Positions 15,790 through 24,339 of a DNA stretch of 64,000 nucleotides are shown here, piece by piece. The notes beneath the pieces were generated by a model, which had not been told where the DNA came from, made no database searches, and was given only the letters and a program-made list of their open reading frames with translations. Source of the stretch: an uncultured Rhizobium sp. GTDB lineage: Bacteria > Pseudomonadota > Alphaproteobacteria > Rhizobiales > Rhizobiaceae. Each line of letters starts with the position of its first letter. Position 1 is the stretch's first letter. Where the stretch lies: positions 1-64,000 of the forward strand of contig CAMFIF010000009.1 in NCBI GenBank assembly GCA_945952415.1. Direction: 5' to 3'. Made by a program: the position numbers and the translations under genes.

Positions 15790-17217
15790 TTAGCGGGCCC
15801 GGGCCGCCGGCACCTGCATGGTCGCACAATGCAACCCGCCGCCACCAGAGCCGATCGCGGTAATATCGACCTGAACGATATCCCTGCCAAAGGCATGGGG
15901 AGCAATCGCGTCGCGCGCGGCGGCATCCGCCGCCCTGTCTCCGAACATGGGCAGGATGATCGCACCGTTGCACAGGTAGAAGTTGATGTAACCGGCCGCG
16001 AAGTTTTCCTTCTGCCGGCGCGACAGGCCGTGGCCGTAGCTTTGCGGCGCGACGAGTGGAACGAGCTTGAGTTCCCGCCCGCTTGAATCCGTCTGCCCAT
16101 TCAGTTGCCGTTCATGGCGCAACGTCAGGGCTCTCTCGCCTGTCGCATCATGCGTATCGAGCGCATAGGCGACGATGCCGGGCGCGAGAAACTTGGCATA
16201 GAAATCCACATGACCGTTGGTGATATCGGTTTCCTCTTCCACACCGACTTCAGGAAAAACAGCCGTGCCGGAAAGCCAGATCACCTTTGAGACGCCGAGA
16301 AGGGTCAAGAGCTCCGCCTCCACCTCGGCTTTCGCGGTTGGACGAAGCACCGCTTTCGTGACGGTCCGGCCATGCCTCTCGACATCAAAGAGGTGCGGAT
16401 TGCGGTTTACATGCAGGACGGAGGATTCCGTGAGTATTGCCGTACCCTCGCCATCCAGTTCCAGCGCGCCACCTTCCATGGTCAGTGCGCTCCGCACCAA
16501 GGCGCAGCCATGCCGCCTGGCAAGGAGATCCGCGACGCGCTGATCGCGCTCGTAAGGCTGGAAAAAATGTGCCGCCTTCGTACGGTTGCTGCTGGCGGGG
16601 GCGTAGCGGCTTCTCGAATTCGAATTTCCCCAGCCGTTGAAGTTGAAGCCGATGGCCACGCGTTCTTCCGGCGCATCCGCTTTTCTTGCAAAGACGGGAG
16701 CCGTATCACGCATCCAGTAATCGTTGAATCCGTCCGGCATATGGACCAGCTCTATGCCACCGGCGCCAGGGGCTCTTGTGATGTAACGCTGGTGGATGAG
16801 CGGATTTTGCCGGCTCGGGGTCTCCAGCACATGGCGGGCGATCTCCATGTCCGCCTCGTTGAGAACCAGCATTTCCACGGGCTCCGTCGTGCCGATCGCC
16901 TTGGCCACATCCATCAGATCATTGCGAATCCAGGAAAGGCCTGCATTCCGAGCGGAGGGCTCCGTCCAGATATCATCCTGGTCCGAAGCAAAAGCCATAT
17001 ATGTCAGGGCATGGGTTTCTTCTTCTCCCGGCGCGATGAACCGGGGTGGCGCCGAGAGAAGCCCTTGGCCACCCGCACGCGGCTTGCCGAGAGCCGTACC
17101 TGGAACGATCATGCTGCCCAGTCCCATGTTCAGGAAGGATGCGATTGCGATCTTGACAAAGCCCAGGGTCACGCCCCTGCGGTCAGGCTTTGCCCAACCC
17201 TTTCCCCTTTCGGGCAT
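15790..17217 (-). CDS. Exported agmatine/peptidyl-arginine deiminase-family protein
   Basis: A 475-residue PF04371 protein. The residues that bind the guanidinium group and carry out deimination are present: Asp in YWMRDTAPVF, the His-x-Asp of NGHVDFYAKF, and the catalytic Cys in GGGGLHCATMQ near the C terminus. The N terminus has a twin-arginine-like motif (DRRGVTLGF) and a hydrophobic stretch ending near an AxG site, so it is probably exported folded to the periplasm. Cytoplasmic agmatine deiminases (AguA) lack such a signal. The ATG at 17217 has GGGGGT upstream. It lies just outside the tRNA-Gln islet. The substrate (agmatine, peptide arginine or another guanidine) is not decided. Confidence 0.82.
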   Translation of the reverse strand: MPERGKGWAKPDRRGVTLGFVKIAIASFLNMGLGSMIVPGTALGKPRAGGQGLLSAPPRFIAPGEEETHALTYMAFASDQDDIWTEPSARNAGLSWIRNDLMDVAKAIGTTEPVEMLVLNEADMEIARHVLETPSRQNPLIHQRYITRAPGAGGIELVHMPDGFNDYWMRDTAPVFARKADAPEERVAIGFNFNGWGNSNSRSRYAPASSNRTKAAHFFQPYERDQRVADLLARRHGCALVRSALTMEGGALELDGEGTAILTESSVLHVNRNPHLFDVERHGRTVTKAVLRPTAKAEVEAELLTLLGVSKVIWLSGTAVFPEVGVEEETDITNGHVDFYAKFLAPGIVAYALDTHDATGERALTLRHERQLNGQTDSSGRELKLVPLVAPQSYGHGLSRRQKENFAAGYINFYLCNGAIILPMFGDRAADAAARDAIAPHAFGRDIVQVDITAIGSGGGGLHCATMQVPAARAR

Positions 17218-17352
17218 CTTACCCCCACCGCCAGTTCGCATTTGCCTGCCGCACAAGACGGCATCACCCTCTGTGCAAATGCCCTGCACTATGAAAATAC
17301 ACCGCAGAAGGAAATGCAATTCCTGGTATAGTGTCCGGACCGAAAGAATTTG

Positions 17353-17387
17353 TGGCAGATTTTGCGAGATTGGCTGGGGCGCCTGGA
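17353..17387 (+). repeat. Distal copy of 35-bp att-like direct repeat
   Basis: A perfect 35-base match, in the same orientation, to 19557-19591. Bases 17371-17387 correspond to the last 17 bases of tRNA-Gln, including the CCA end, with no tRNA around them. This is what a crossover site left by tRNA-targeted integration looks like. Confidence 0.85.
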
Positions 17388-17638
17388 CCCAGCTGAGCAG
17401 GCATTATCTGTCAAGGCATTGGAATCATTATACCTAAATCCTCGACAAAAATGATACTACGACACTCCTTTACGTCAGCCGACGACGCTATTCTGGATAT
17501 CCCGGGGTAAAGTGGAGCAAGGCCTGAAACGCCGATTTCCGTGTGGGTATTGGTGTGGAGTTGAGGGCGGAAACAAACGAGAGTTGAAACCCTCCCGACA
17601 AACGTTATCATGGCCTAAATTAGAAGGAGTCGCGACCG
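17388..17638 (+). other. Non-coding upstream region inside the islet
   Basis: About 250 bases, richer in A/T than the chromosome around it, with no recognisable gene. It ends in AGAAGGAG before the TTG start of the islet gene and must hold its promoter. Confidence 0.45.
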
Positions 17639-19357
17639 TTGCGTACCCTGTTATTGGCTTTTGCTTTACTGATTTTAACCTGGCAGGCGGCTGCCAGTGC
17701 GGTCTTGGTCGAACGGATCGCGATGGACAGTGGACCTCCGGTTCTTCTGCTGAAAGGTGATTTCGAGTTCAACGATGACCCTGCCCTGCTGGCCCGCGAA
17801 GCAAAGGCGGCCGGCGCCAGCATCGTGACTTTCGAAAGCAATGGAGGCAACGTTGTTGCTGCGATGGCTTTCGGACGGACAATCCGCGGACTTGGCCTGA
17901 ATACGATCCAGTTACGTTCGCATCAATGCGCATCGGCATGCACGCTCGCTTTTCTCGGTGGCGTGATCAGGTCTGCCGAACCCGGCGCCATCGGTGTACA
18001 CCAGGCATCCTTTTCCCAAGACGTCATCGACGGGCATGTCGCCGTGGCAGCCGTGCAGGCCATGACGGCGCAGATCATGACCTACATGATTGAAATGGGG
18101 GTTGACCCGCGGCTTCTCCAGCTCAGTCTTTCAGTCGCCTCCGATGACATGCGTTATCTGACAGCCAGCGAAATGGCAGAGTACAAGGTCACGACGCCGG
18201 ACTCACCTGCCTCCCCGCCACAGACGGCTGCTTCGAGCCCTCTTCCGCCGCCTGCAGCCAGCAGCCAAGCGACTGCGCAACCTGAACCTCCGACGAATGA
18301 AAGGCGGGCGGAAGATTTTCTGTTGGCCTACCATGACGCATGGTCGCAACCGAATACCAATGCGCTTCGCTTCATGGAGACCGCCTATGGCGAAGATGTC
18401 ATATTCTACGGCAAGACACTATCTCGTAAGGGTGTCCTTGAAGAGAAGCGGACTTTTGCGGAACGATGGCCGATGAGAGCCTACGTCCTGCGCCACAACG
18501 GCCTCGAAATTGTCTGCAATATGGCCTGCAACGTTTCCGGCATTGTCGACTGGTTTGCCCACAGCCCGAACAGGGGGCGCATGTCGTCGGGCTCGGCAGA
18601 GTTCCGTGTGACTTGGAACCCGTCCACCGGGAAGATCCTGTCTGAAACCGGAACCGTTCTTTCGACAGACAAGGGTGCGCGAGAGCCTTCTCGCGTGATT
18701 GCACAGTGGCAGGAAGAAAACGGGCTTTGCCGCGGCGGCTCCGGCGATTCAGACGAAACCATGGAGGCCTGTGGTCGCCGCGATGCGATCGCCGCAAAGC
18801 TTCAGAACGTCGGTTGGTGCTATGGCCGGCCGGGGGAGTATGGATACAAGATGAACTGGCATCCTTGCGATGAGAGCACCAATACGAATACGCAGGTCGC
18901 GATGGTTCAGAAGGCGAAGGATTTGGACGGACCTGCGTTTAGAGTATCGGAGGTATACAGAGGAAAGCTCCAGTTACCGGATTTCCGAAAGCGCGACCGT
19001 GCCTTCAACAGCTTCCGCACGCGGATCAGGGACGGCATGAAAGCAGGACCGAACTTTGCGGGCCGTTATTCGGTCATCCAGTTCGGCTGTGGCACCGGCT
19101 GCTCCATGGTCATCGTGGGAGACAACAAGACCGGCCGACCTCAGAACTTTCCCCTTGGCGGCGAGGCCAACATGTATCTGACGCTCCGTTTCAACGTGAA
19201 AAGTCATTTGATGACCGCCCAGTGGGCTGACCTAGATGCAGACCGTTGCTATATCGAGTTTCTAGACTTTGACGGGAACGAATGGAAAAAACTTGCGAGG
19301 CAGGCAGTGGGCTTGCAGAACGCCTGTTACAGAGAAATCGCCGAAAATCTTGAGTGA
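17639..19357 (+). CDS. Islet cargo: secreted mosaic protein with ClpP-like domain
   Basis: A 572-residue protein with a signal peptide (1-20). Residues 25-180 resemble the predicted periplasmic ClpP-like group COG3904: FESNGGNV, a serine elbow QCASACTLAFLGG (Ser99) and GAIGVHQ (His121). A Pro/Ser/Ala linker (186-220) leads to an NTF2-like domain (about 222-350). Next come a Cys-rich segment (Cys364, Cys378, Cys394) like that of LprI-type lysozyme inhibitors, and a C-terminal domain with GPNFAGRY and GCGTGC (470-488). The TTG start is supported by AAGGAG 13 bases upstream and by the signal peptide. Secreted proteolysis or envelope defence is plausible. It is the only gene in the tRNA-Gln islet. 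Confidence 0.8.
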   Translation: MRTLLLAFALLILTWQAAASAVLVERIAMDSGPPVLLLKGDFEFNDDPALLAREAKAAGASIVTFESNGGNVVAAMAFGRTIRGLGLNTIQLRSHQCASACTLAFLGGVIRSAEPGAIGVHQASFSQDVIDGHVAVAAVQAMTAQIMTYMIEMGVDPRLLQLSLSVASDDMRYLTASEMAEYKVTTPDSPASPPQTAASSPLPPPAASSQATAQPEPPTNERRAEDFLLAYHDAWSQPNTNALRFMETAYGEDVIFYGKTLSRKGVLEEKRTFAERWPMRAYVLRHNGLEIVCNMACNVSGIVDWFAHSPNRGRMSSGSAEFRVTWNPSTGKILSETGTVLSTDKGAREPSRVIAQWQEENGLCRGGSGDSDETMEACGRRDAIAAKLQNVGWCYGRPGEYGYKMNWHPCDESTNTNTQVAMVQKAKDLDGPAFRVSEVYRGKLQLPDFRKRDRAFNSFRTRIRDGMKAGPNFAGRYSVIQFGCGTGCSMVIVGDNKTGRPQNFPLGGEANMYLTLRFNVKSHLMTAQWADLDADRCYIEFLDFDGNEWKKLARQAVGLQNACYREIAENLE

Positions 19358-19467
19358 AAGAACAATAGACCGATAGCCTTCTGAAAACATGCTGTATTCC
19401 ACTCATGATCGTCTCCTTCAGAGGTTGGAGCGATGACGAGGTTTCATGATCCCGATGGCGACAGCCC

Positions 19468-19502
19468 GTTACGACAGTCAGTTACGACAATCCGCTACGA
19501 CA
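19468..19502 (+). repeat. Three 13-bp tandem repeats beside the att copy
   Basis: Units GTTACGACAGTCA (19468), GTTACGACAATCC (19481) and a shorter GCTACGACA (19494) lie 55 bases from the tRNA-side repeat. Short direct repeats next to a core site can be arm-type recombinase sites, but they may also be simple sequence. No function is proven. Confidence 0.5.
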
Positions 19503-19556
19503 CGGACGCCATTTTGATTCCCAGCTAAGCTTAAATGCTGGAAAATCATGGCTTTT

Positions 19557-19591
19557 TGGCAGATTTTGCGAGATTGGCTGGGGCGCCTGGA
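19557..19591 (+). repeat. tRNA-side copy of 35-bp att-like direct repeat
   Basis: Identical to 17353-17387. Its last 17 bases (19575-19591) are the 3' end of the intact tRNA-Gln, and the first 18 lie just downstream of the tRNA in its direction of transcription. tRNA 3' ends are classic targets of tyrosine integrases. Confidence 0.85.
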
Positions 19592-19649
19592 TTCGAACCA
19601 GGGGATGGCGGTACCAAAAACCGCTGCCTTACCGCTTGGCTACGCCCCA
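19575..19649 (-). tRNA. tRNA-Gln (anticodon TTG)
   Basis: A 75-base cloverleaf on the minus strand. The acceptor TGGGGCG pairs with CGCCCCA, the discriminator is G, CCA is encoded, the anticodon stem GCGGT/ACCGC encloses TTTTGGT (anticodon TTG), and the T arm holds GTTCGAATC. Its 3' end is duplicated at 17371-17387, marking it as the integration target. Confidence 0.97.
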
Positions 19650-19854
19650 GCAGGCGGCGAATGTGTTCGCTGCGAGGCCGGTGCTTAGCAAAGCTTCCCC
19701 TTTCGGGCAATGCCAAAGAGCGGTGGGGCAACAGGAAAATTGAGGGGCGGGCGGCCTTGTCAAGGGCCAGCCTTAGGGGTCAGATAGGGGCAAACGGGCG
19801 GGGAGATCGCTCTCCCGCCCTGCCCTCTCGCCACGCTTTTTCCGGATCGTTTCC

Positions 19855-20151
19855 ATGTCGAAGTTTCGTGCCCGTCCGCCCGCCGTTCCAACCATTCTTC
19901 TCGATGATCAGGTGGTGCGCATCACCCGCTGGGATTTCGAGCCGGGGGCGGATACGGGGCATCATGTACATGGGCTCGGCTATGTGGTGGTGCCGATGAC
20001 GGACCTTTCCATGCTGATCGAGGATGCCTCCGGCGAGCGGCGGATCGAGATCGCCAGGGGCGCGGCCTATCGCCGGGAGGCGGGCGTCGAGCACAATGTC
20101 GTCAATGCCGGCAGCGAGCCCATGAGCTTCATCGAGATCGAGTACAAGTAG
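19855..20151 (+). CDS. Small cupin-domain protein
   Basis: A 98-residue single cupin barrel. The first metal-binding motif has GADTGHHVHGLGYVVV, with the paired His residues, and the second has AGVEHNVVNAG with one His. Small cupins of this kind bind a metal and act as isomerases, dioxygenases or ligand-binding proteins; the substrate is unknown. The stop is one base before the ATG of the metallo-hydrolase, so the two are surely co-transcribed. The ATG at 19855 has no strong ribosome site. It starts about 200 bases upstream-to-downstream of tRNA-Gln on the opposite strand. Confidence 0.85.
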   Translation: MSKFRARPPAVPTILLDDQVVRITRWDFEPGADTGHHVHGLGYVVVPMTDLSMLIEDASGERRIEIARGAAYRREAGVEHNVVNAGSEPMSFIEIEYK

Positions 20152-20152
20152 C

Positions 20153-21079
20153 ATGGCATCGCAAGAGGATCTCGCCTTCGACCGCGCCTTCCAGCCGGCC
20201 TATGGCGAGGCGGTACCGGTGGCGGCGGGGGTCGAGCGCATCACCGTCAACAACCCCTCCCCCTTCACTTTCCATGGCACGAACACCTACATCGTCGGGC
20301 GCGAAACGGTCTGCGTCATCGATCCCGGCCCGGAGGACGAGGCGCATTTTGCGGCGCTGAAGCGGGCGCTCAAGGGGCGCAGGGTCAGCCATATCGCCAT
20401 TTCCCACACCCATCGGGATCATTCGCCGCTCGCCCGGCGGCTGAAGGCCGAAACCGGGGCGCTCACCGTTGCCGAGGGTCCGCACCGGCCGGCGCGGCCG
20501 CTTCATGCGGGCGAGATCAACCCCTTCGGCGAAAGTTCGGATGTGGATTTCCGCCCCGATATCGCGCTGTCGGAGGGCGAGCGGATCGAGGGCGACGGAT
20601 GGGCGCTTTCGGCGATCCTCACCCCCGGCCACACAGCCAATCACGCGGCCTTTGCGCTGGAGGGAACGGGAATCGTCTTTTCTGCCGATCATGTCATGGC
20701 CTGGGCCACATCCATCGTCGCGCCGCCGGATGGCGCGATGTCGGATTACATGGATTCTCTGGAAAGGCTGCTCGAGCGGGACGACCGGCTCTATCTGCCC
20801 GGCCATGGGGGGCCGGTGCGTGAGCCGGCGGCCTTCCTGCGCGGGCTCCGCACCCACCGCCGCATGCGCGAGAGGGCGGTGCTGGAGCGCATTCGCGCCG
20901 GGGACCGGCATATTCCGGAGATGGTCTTAGCCATCTACCGCGATACGGATCCGCGCCTGCATGGGGCAGCCGCCCTTTCGGTGCTCGCCCATCTGGAAGA
21001 TCTCGTGGAAAAGGGCCGGGTCCTCACCGAGGGCCCGCCCCGCCTTTCCGGCCTCTATCTGCCCGGCCCCGATCTCTGA
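20153..21079 (+). CDS. MBL-fold metallo-hydrolase (LACTB2-like)
   Basis: A 308-residue metallo-beta-lactamase-fold protein. The zinc motif is SHTHRDHSPLA (HxHxDH), the next His is in LTPGHTANHAAF, an Asp is in FSADHVM, and the last His is in LPGHGGPV. A C-terminal winged-helix-like region (about 240-300) is typical of the LACTB2 and related hydrolase group, some members of which are endoribonucleases or thioester hydrolases. It begins one base after the cupin stop, so they form an operon. The real substrate cannot be predicted. Confidence 0.87.
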   Translation: MASQEDLAFDRAFQPAYGEAVPVAAGVERITVNNPSPFTFHGTNTYIVGRETVCVIDPGPEDEAHFAALKRALKGRRVSHIAISHTHRDHSPLARRLKAETGALTVAEGPHRPARPLHAGEINPFGESSDVDFRPDIALSEGERIEGDGWALSAILTPGHTANHAAFALEGTGIVFSADHVMAWATSIVAPPDGAMSDYMDSLERLLERDDRLYLPGHGGPVREPAAFLRGLRTHRRMRERAVLERIRAGDRHIPEMVLAIYRDTDPRLHGAAALSVLAHLEDLVEKGRVLTEGPPRLSGLYLPGPDL

Positions 21080-21103
21080 ACGGGGCGCTTTAACCGGCCT
21101 TGC

Positions 21104-22138
21104 TCATTGCGGCTGCTCGACGATCTGCTTGTAGACGATCAGGATATCGAGATCGTGCTCGGGGAAGAAGTCCTTCTGGCGCATTTCGAAGGTGGTCGGG
21201 CCGGTCTTCTTCACATCCTTGCCGCAGAAGCTGATGATGGCATCGGGATCGCCCTTGTCCACCGTCAGGTGGAAATTGCCGATCGGGCCGGACCAGTTGT
21301 TAGCGGTCATCAGAATATAGGACAGCCATTTCTCGAAGTAATAGAGGTCCTTGCCTTCCTTCTGCTGGGTTTCCAGTTTGGCGGCAGCCTTCATGAAGCC
21401 GTCGTCCAGGCAGTATTTCGTCTTGTATTCCTCGTAATTATAGGCGGGCTTGCCGTTTTCGATGAAGGTCATGGCCACCGTGCCGCCGACGCTGGGCTTA
21501 TAGCGGTGATGCACCTTCACGGATTTCTTTGCGGGGAAGACGGTCCGCCACCAGTAGGTAGAGCGCAGCGTCCAGCGGGGCGAAATCTCGCTCATTTCCT
21601 TGTCGCCTTCATACCAGACATTCTTGAAGAGCAGGCCACGAGCCACCCAGTCTTCCTGGATCTCCGGCGGCAGCTTCTTCACGGCCTCCTGCGCCTTGTC
21701 GCTCATGCCGAATTTCGGAATGTTCTGCGCCTCCACTTCCGCCGTCACGTCCAGATTGCCGGCGATCACCCGCTGCTGCAGCTCGGGGGTAATCGGCGCG
21801 CCGTCCTGCTCCACATGGAAATCCATGAAATTGTCGCTCTGCCGGTCGGCGACGCCCACATCGCTTTCCACATAGGATTCAACGTCCGGCATGGGAAAGG
21901 CGACGATGCTCTCGATATCCCGGTCGGAATTGTTGGTGAAGACATAGTCCACCCTGACCTCATCCGGGGAAATATAGAGATCCTCGCTCGTCATGGTCAC
22001 TTCATCGGTGGTGGCAAGCTGCAGGCCACCGGCGCCGAGCACGGCGGTGGAGTCATTTGCCGCCGCGGTGAGCGGCGCTGCCGACAGCGCGCCGAGGGTG
22101 AGCGCGGCGGCGGTGAGGGTCTTCAGCATGGACGGCAT
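21104..22138 (-). CDS. Exported DUF4424-family protein
   Basis: A 344-residue protein with a Sec signal peptide (about 1-27, cleavage after AANA-like residues). The mature part matches the DUF4424 pattern in my judgement: NDSTAVLGAGGL near the start, followed by SEDLYISPDEVRVDYVFTN, and a WWRTVFPAKKSVKVHHRY block. The function of the family is unknown; it is expected in the periplasm. AAGGGA lies about 10 bases before the first ATG; a second ATG three codons later is equally possible. It is divergent from tlyA and convergent with the metallo-hydrolase. Confidence 0.82.
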   Translation of the reverse strand: MPSMLKTLTAAALTLGALSAAPLTAAANDSTAVLGAGGLQLATTDEVTMTSEDLYISPDEVRVDYVFTNNSDRDIESIVAFPMPDVESYVESDVGVADRQSDNFMDFHVEQDGAPITPELQQRVIAGNLDVTAEVEAQNIPKFGMSDKAQEAVKKLPPEIQEDWVARGLLFKNVWYEGDKEMSEISPRWTLRSTYWWRTVFPAKKSVKVHHRYKPSVGGTVAMTFIENGKPAYNYEEYKTKYCLDDGFMKAAAKLETQQKEGKDLYYFEKWLSYILMTANNWSGPIGNFHLTVDKGDPDAIISFCGKDVKKTGPTTFEMRQKDFFPEHDLDILIVYKQIVEQPQ

Positions 22139-22298
22139 GGATCGTCATTCCCTTCTGATATCAAGGATCATTGTGGTCAGGACTAAAGGCCGCTGCGTTT
22201 CCTCCGTCAACAACCAGAACGGGACCTTTGCGCGACTAGTCTCAATAGCCAGCGACAAAAGGCTTGCCAGAGCGGCATTTGCCCGTCATCAGAAGGCG

Positions 22299-23045
22299 AT
22301 GACCGGCAAGACCCAGCGCCTCGACCAGCTTCTGCTTTCCCGCAACCTCTTCGCCAGCCGCTCGCGCGCCCGCGATGCGGTGGAGCGCGGCACCGTGACG
22401 GTGGATGGCCGGGTGGTGACGAAGCCGGCGGCGGCCGTGCCGGATACGGCCGTCATTGCGATCGACGATCCCGCAAAGGCCTATGTCTCTCGCGCGGCGC
22501 TGAAACTGGTCGCGGCGCTCGATGGTTTCGGCCTGTCGCCGGCGGGGCGCACCTGTCTCGATGTCGGCGCCTCCACGGGCGGCTTTACCGAGGTGCTGCT
22601 CGAGCGGGGGGCAGAGCATGTGATCGCCATCGATGTGGGCCACGGGCAGATGCATGAGCGGCTGAGGACCGATCCGCGCGTGACCGCAATCGAGGGGCTC
22701 AATGCGCGCCACCTCAGCCGGGAGGATCTCGGCGGGCGGTCCTTTTCCCTCGTGGTGTCGGATGTGTCCTTCATCTCGCTCAAGCTTGCGCTCCCGCCCG
22801 CCCTTGCGCTGGCGGAGCCCGGCGCGCTTGCGGTTCTCCTCGTCAAACCCCAATTCGAGGCGGGACGGGAGGCGATCAGCAAGGCGGGGCTTCTGAAACA
22901 GCCGGAAACCGCACCCGATATTGCCGCCGATCTCGAGGCCTGGTTCGTCCGGGACATGGGCTGGAAAAGCCTGGGGCTCCTCCCCTCCCCGATTGCGGGC
23001 GGAGATGGCAATCACGAATTTCTACTTGCAGGAACAAAGACATGA
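22299..23045 (+). CDS. tlyA: TlyA-family 16S/23S rRNA 2'-O-methyltransferase
   Basis: A 248-residue protein with an N-terminal S4 RNA-binding domain (about 5-65: RLDQLLLSRNLFASRSRA and VTVDGRVV) and an FtsJ-like methyltransferase domain (about 75-245). Motif I is CLDVGASTGGFTEVLLERGA, IAIDVGHGQMHERL follows, and the catalytic KDKE-type residues are partly visible (LLVKPQFEAGRE). Homologues methylate C1409 and/or C1920 in rRNA, and were once called haemolysins. The ATG at 22299 follows AGAAGG. Its stop overlaps the next RNA methyltransferase (ATGA), giving a two-gene RNA-modification operon. Confidence 0.9.
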   Translation: MTGKTQRLDQLLLSRNLFASRSRARDAVERGTVTVDGRVVTKPAAAVPDTAVIAIDDPAKAYVSRAALKLVAALDGFGLSPAGRTCLDVGASTGGFTEVLLERGAEHVIAIDVGHGQMHERLRTDPRVTAIEGLNARHLSREDLGGRSFSLVVSDVSFISLKLALPPALALAEPGALAVLLVKPQFEAGREAISKAGLLKQPETAPDIAADLEAWFVRDMGWKSLGLLPSPIAGGDGNHEFLLAGTKT

Positions 23046-24295
23046 GCACGGAAACGGTCACCATCGACAGGCTTGGCGCGGAAGGCGACGGCATCGCCCA
23101 TGGCGAGGGCGGGCCGCTCTATGTGCCCTTTTCGGTGCCGGGCGACCGGGTGGCCGTGGCGCGGGTGAAGAACCGCGGCACCATCATGTCCCTGGCGGAA
23201 GCCTCCCCGCTTCGCCGGGCGCCCGCCTGCCGGCATTTCGGGCCTGACGGGGTGAATGGTGCCTGCGGCGGCTGTTCGCTGCAGCATGTGGAGGACGAGG
23301 CCTATCGCAGCTGGAAACGCCAGCTGGTGGTGGATGCGCTGAAGTCGAAGGGGCTTCAGCCGGAGGTGGCGCCGCTTGTAGCCGCCCATCCGGGCGAGCG
23401 CCGGCGGGTGGTCTTTGCCGCCCGGCGCACGGAAAAGGGCCTGCTGCTCGGCTTCAACCAGGCGGAAAGCCACCATATCGTCGATATCGAGGAATGTCCC
23501 GTCTCCGTGCCCGCCATTGCCGGGCGGCTCGATGTTATCAGGCGCATCGGCGCGCGGCTTTCTCCCAATGCGGATGCCTTCAAGCTCACGGTCATCGATA
23601 CGCTGACCGGCCTCGACATTGCGGCCGAGGGGGTCAAGGCCTCTGACGAGCGCCAGCGCCGCGCCGCGGTGGAGGCGGTGCTTGCCGAGCGCGGTATTGC
23701 CCGGGTTTCGATCAACGGCGAAATCCTGGTGGAGCCCGCCCGGCCGGTCATTTCCTTCGGTCCCGCCTCGGTCTCGCCGCCCCCCGGCGGCTTCACCCAG
23801 GCCTCGCGGCAGGCGGAGGAGATCATGGCCGGGCTGGTGGCGGATGCGGTCGGCAAGGCGAAGAAGGTGGTGGATCTCTTTGCCGGTTCCGGCACCTTCG
23901 CGCTCCGGCTTGCGGCGAAAGCCAAGGTCCATGCGGTGGAAGGCGATGCCGCCTCACTCGCCGCGCTCGACCAGGCCGCCCGCAAGACGCAAGGGCTGAA
24001 ACCGGTCACCGTCGAACGCCGCGACCTCTTCCGGCGGCCCCTGATGACCAGCGAACTCAAGGCCTTCGACGCCATCGTCTTCGACCCGCCGCGCGCGGGC
24101 GCCGAGGCGCAGGTCAAGGAAATGCTGAAAAGCGGCGTAAAAACCATCGTCGCTGTCAGCTGCAACCCGCTCACTCTGGCCCGCGACCTCGCCCTGCTCA
24201 CGACGGCCGGCTACCGCATCAACGCCGTCACCCCGATCGACCAGTTCCTCTGGACCCCCCACGTGGAAGCCGTCGCTGTGCTGGTGAAGGGGTAA
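23042..24295 (+). CDS. TrmA/RumA-family RNA (uracil-5-)-methyltransferase
   Basis: A 417-residue SAM-dependent RNA m5U methyltransferase. An N-terminal TRAM-like domain (about 1-60) is followed by a Cys-rich segment CRHFG...GACGGCSLQH, which in RlmD holds a 4Fe-4S cluster. The catalytic domain has VVDLFAGSGTFAL (SAM binding), the FDPPRAGAEAQV loop and the nucleophile motif AVSCNPLTLARDL. Which rRNA or tRNA uridine it modifies is not clear; RlmD-, RlmC- and RlmCD-like activities are possible. It overlaps tlyA by four bases. Confidence 0.9.
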   Translation: MSTETVTIDRLGAEGDGIAHGEGGPLYVPFSVPGDRVAVARVKNRGTIMSLAEASPLRRAPACRHFGPDGVNGACGGCSLQHVEDEAYRSWKRQLVVDALKSKGLQPEVAPLVAAHPGERRRVVFAARRTEKGLLLGFNQAESHHIVDIEECPVSVPAIAGRLDVIRRIGARLSPNADAFKLTVIDTLTGLDIAAEGVKASDERQRRAAVEAVLAERGIARVSINGEILVEPARPVISFGPASVSPPPGGFTQASRQAEEIMAGLVADAVGKAKKVVDLFAGSGTFALRLAAKAKVHAVEGDAASLAALDQAARKTQGLKPVTVERRDLFRRPLMTSELKAFDAIVFDPPRAGAEAQVKEMLKSGVKTIVAVSCNPLTLARDLALLTTAGYRINAVTPIDQFLWTPHVEAVAVLVKG

Positions 24296-24339
24296 TGGCG
24301 CGGTAGCCGATCCCTGTGATGGCGCTTTTGGTCTGCCCC

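Larger units (their letters stand above)
17353..19591. mobile_element. Integrase-less islet at the 3' end of tRNA-Gln
   Basis: About 2.2 kb enclosed by a perfect 35-bp direct repeat derived from the tRNA-Gln 3' end. The tRNA stays whole on one side. The only gene inside is the periplasmic multidomain protein at 17639-19357. No integrase, transposase or terminal inverted repeat is present. The non-coding parts look less GC-rich than neighbours. It could be a deletion remnant of a genomic island, an element mobilised by an integrase elsewhere, or a satellite. The repeat and the tRNA are seen directly; mobility is inferred. Confidence 0.72.

Noticed and set aside
17353..19591. Islet as an insertion sequence
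   Set aside because: No transposase and no terminal inverted repeats; the boundaries are direct repeats that include a tRNA end, pointing to site-specific integration instead.
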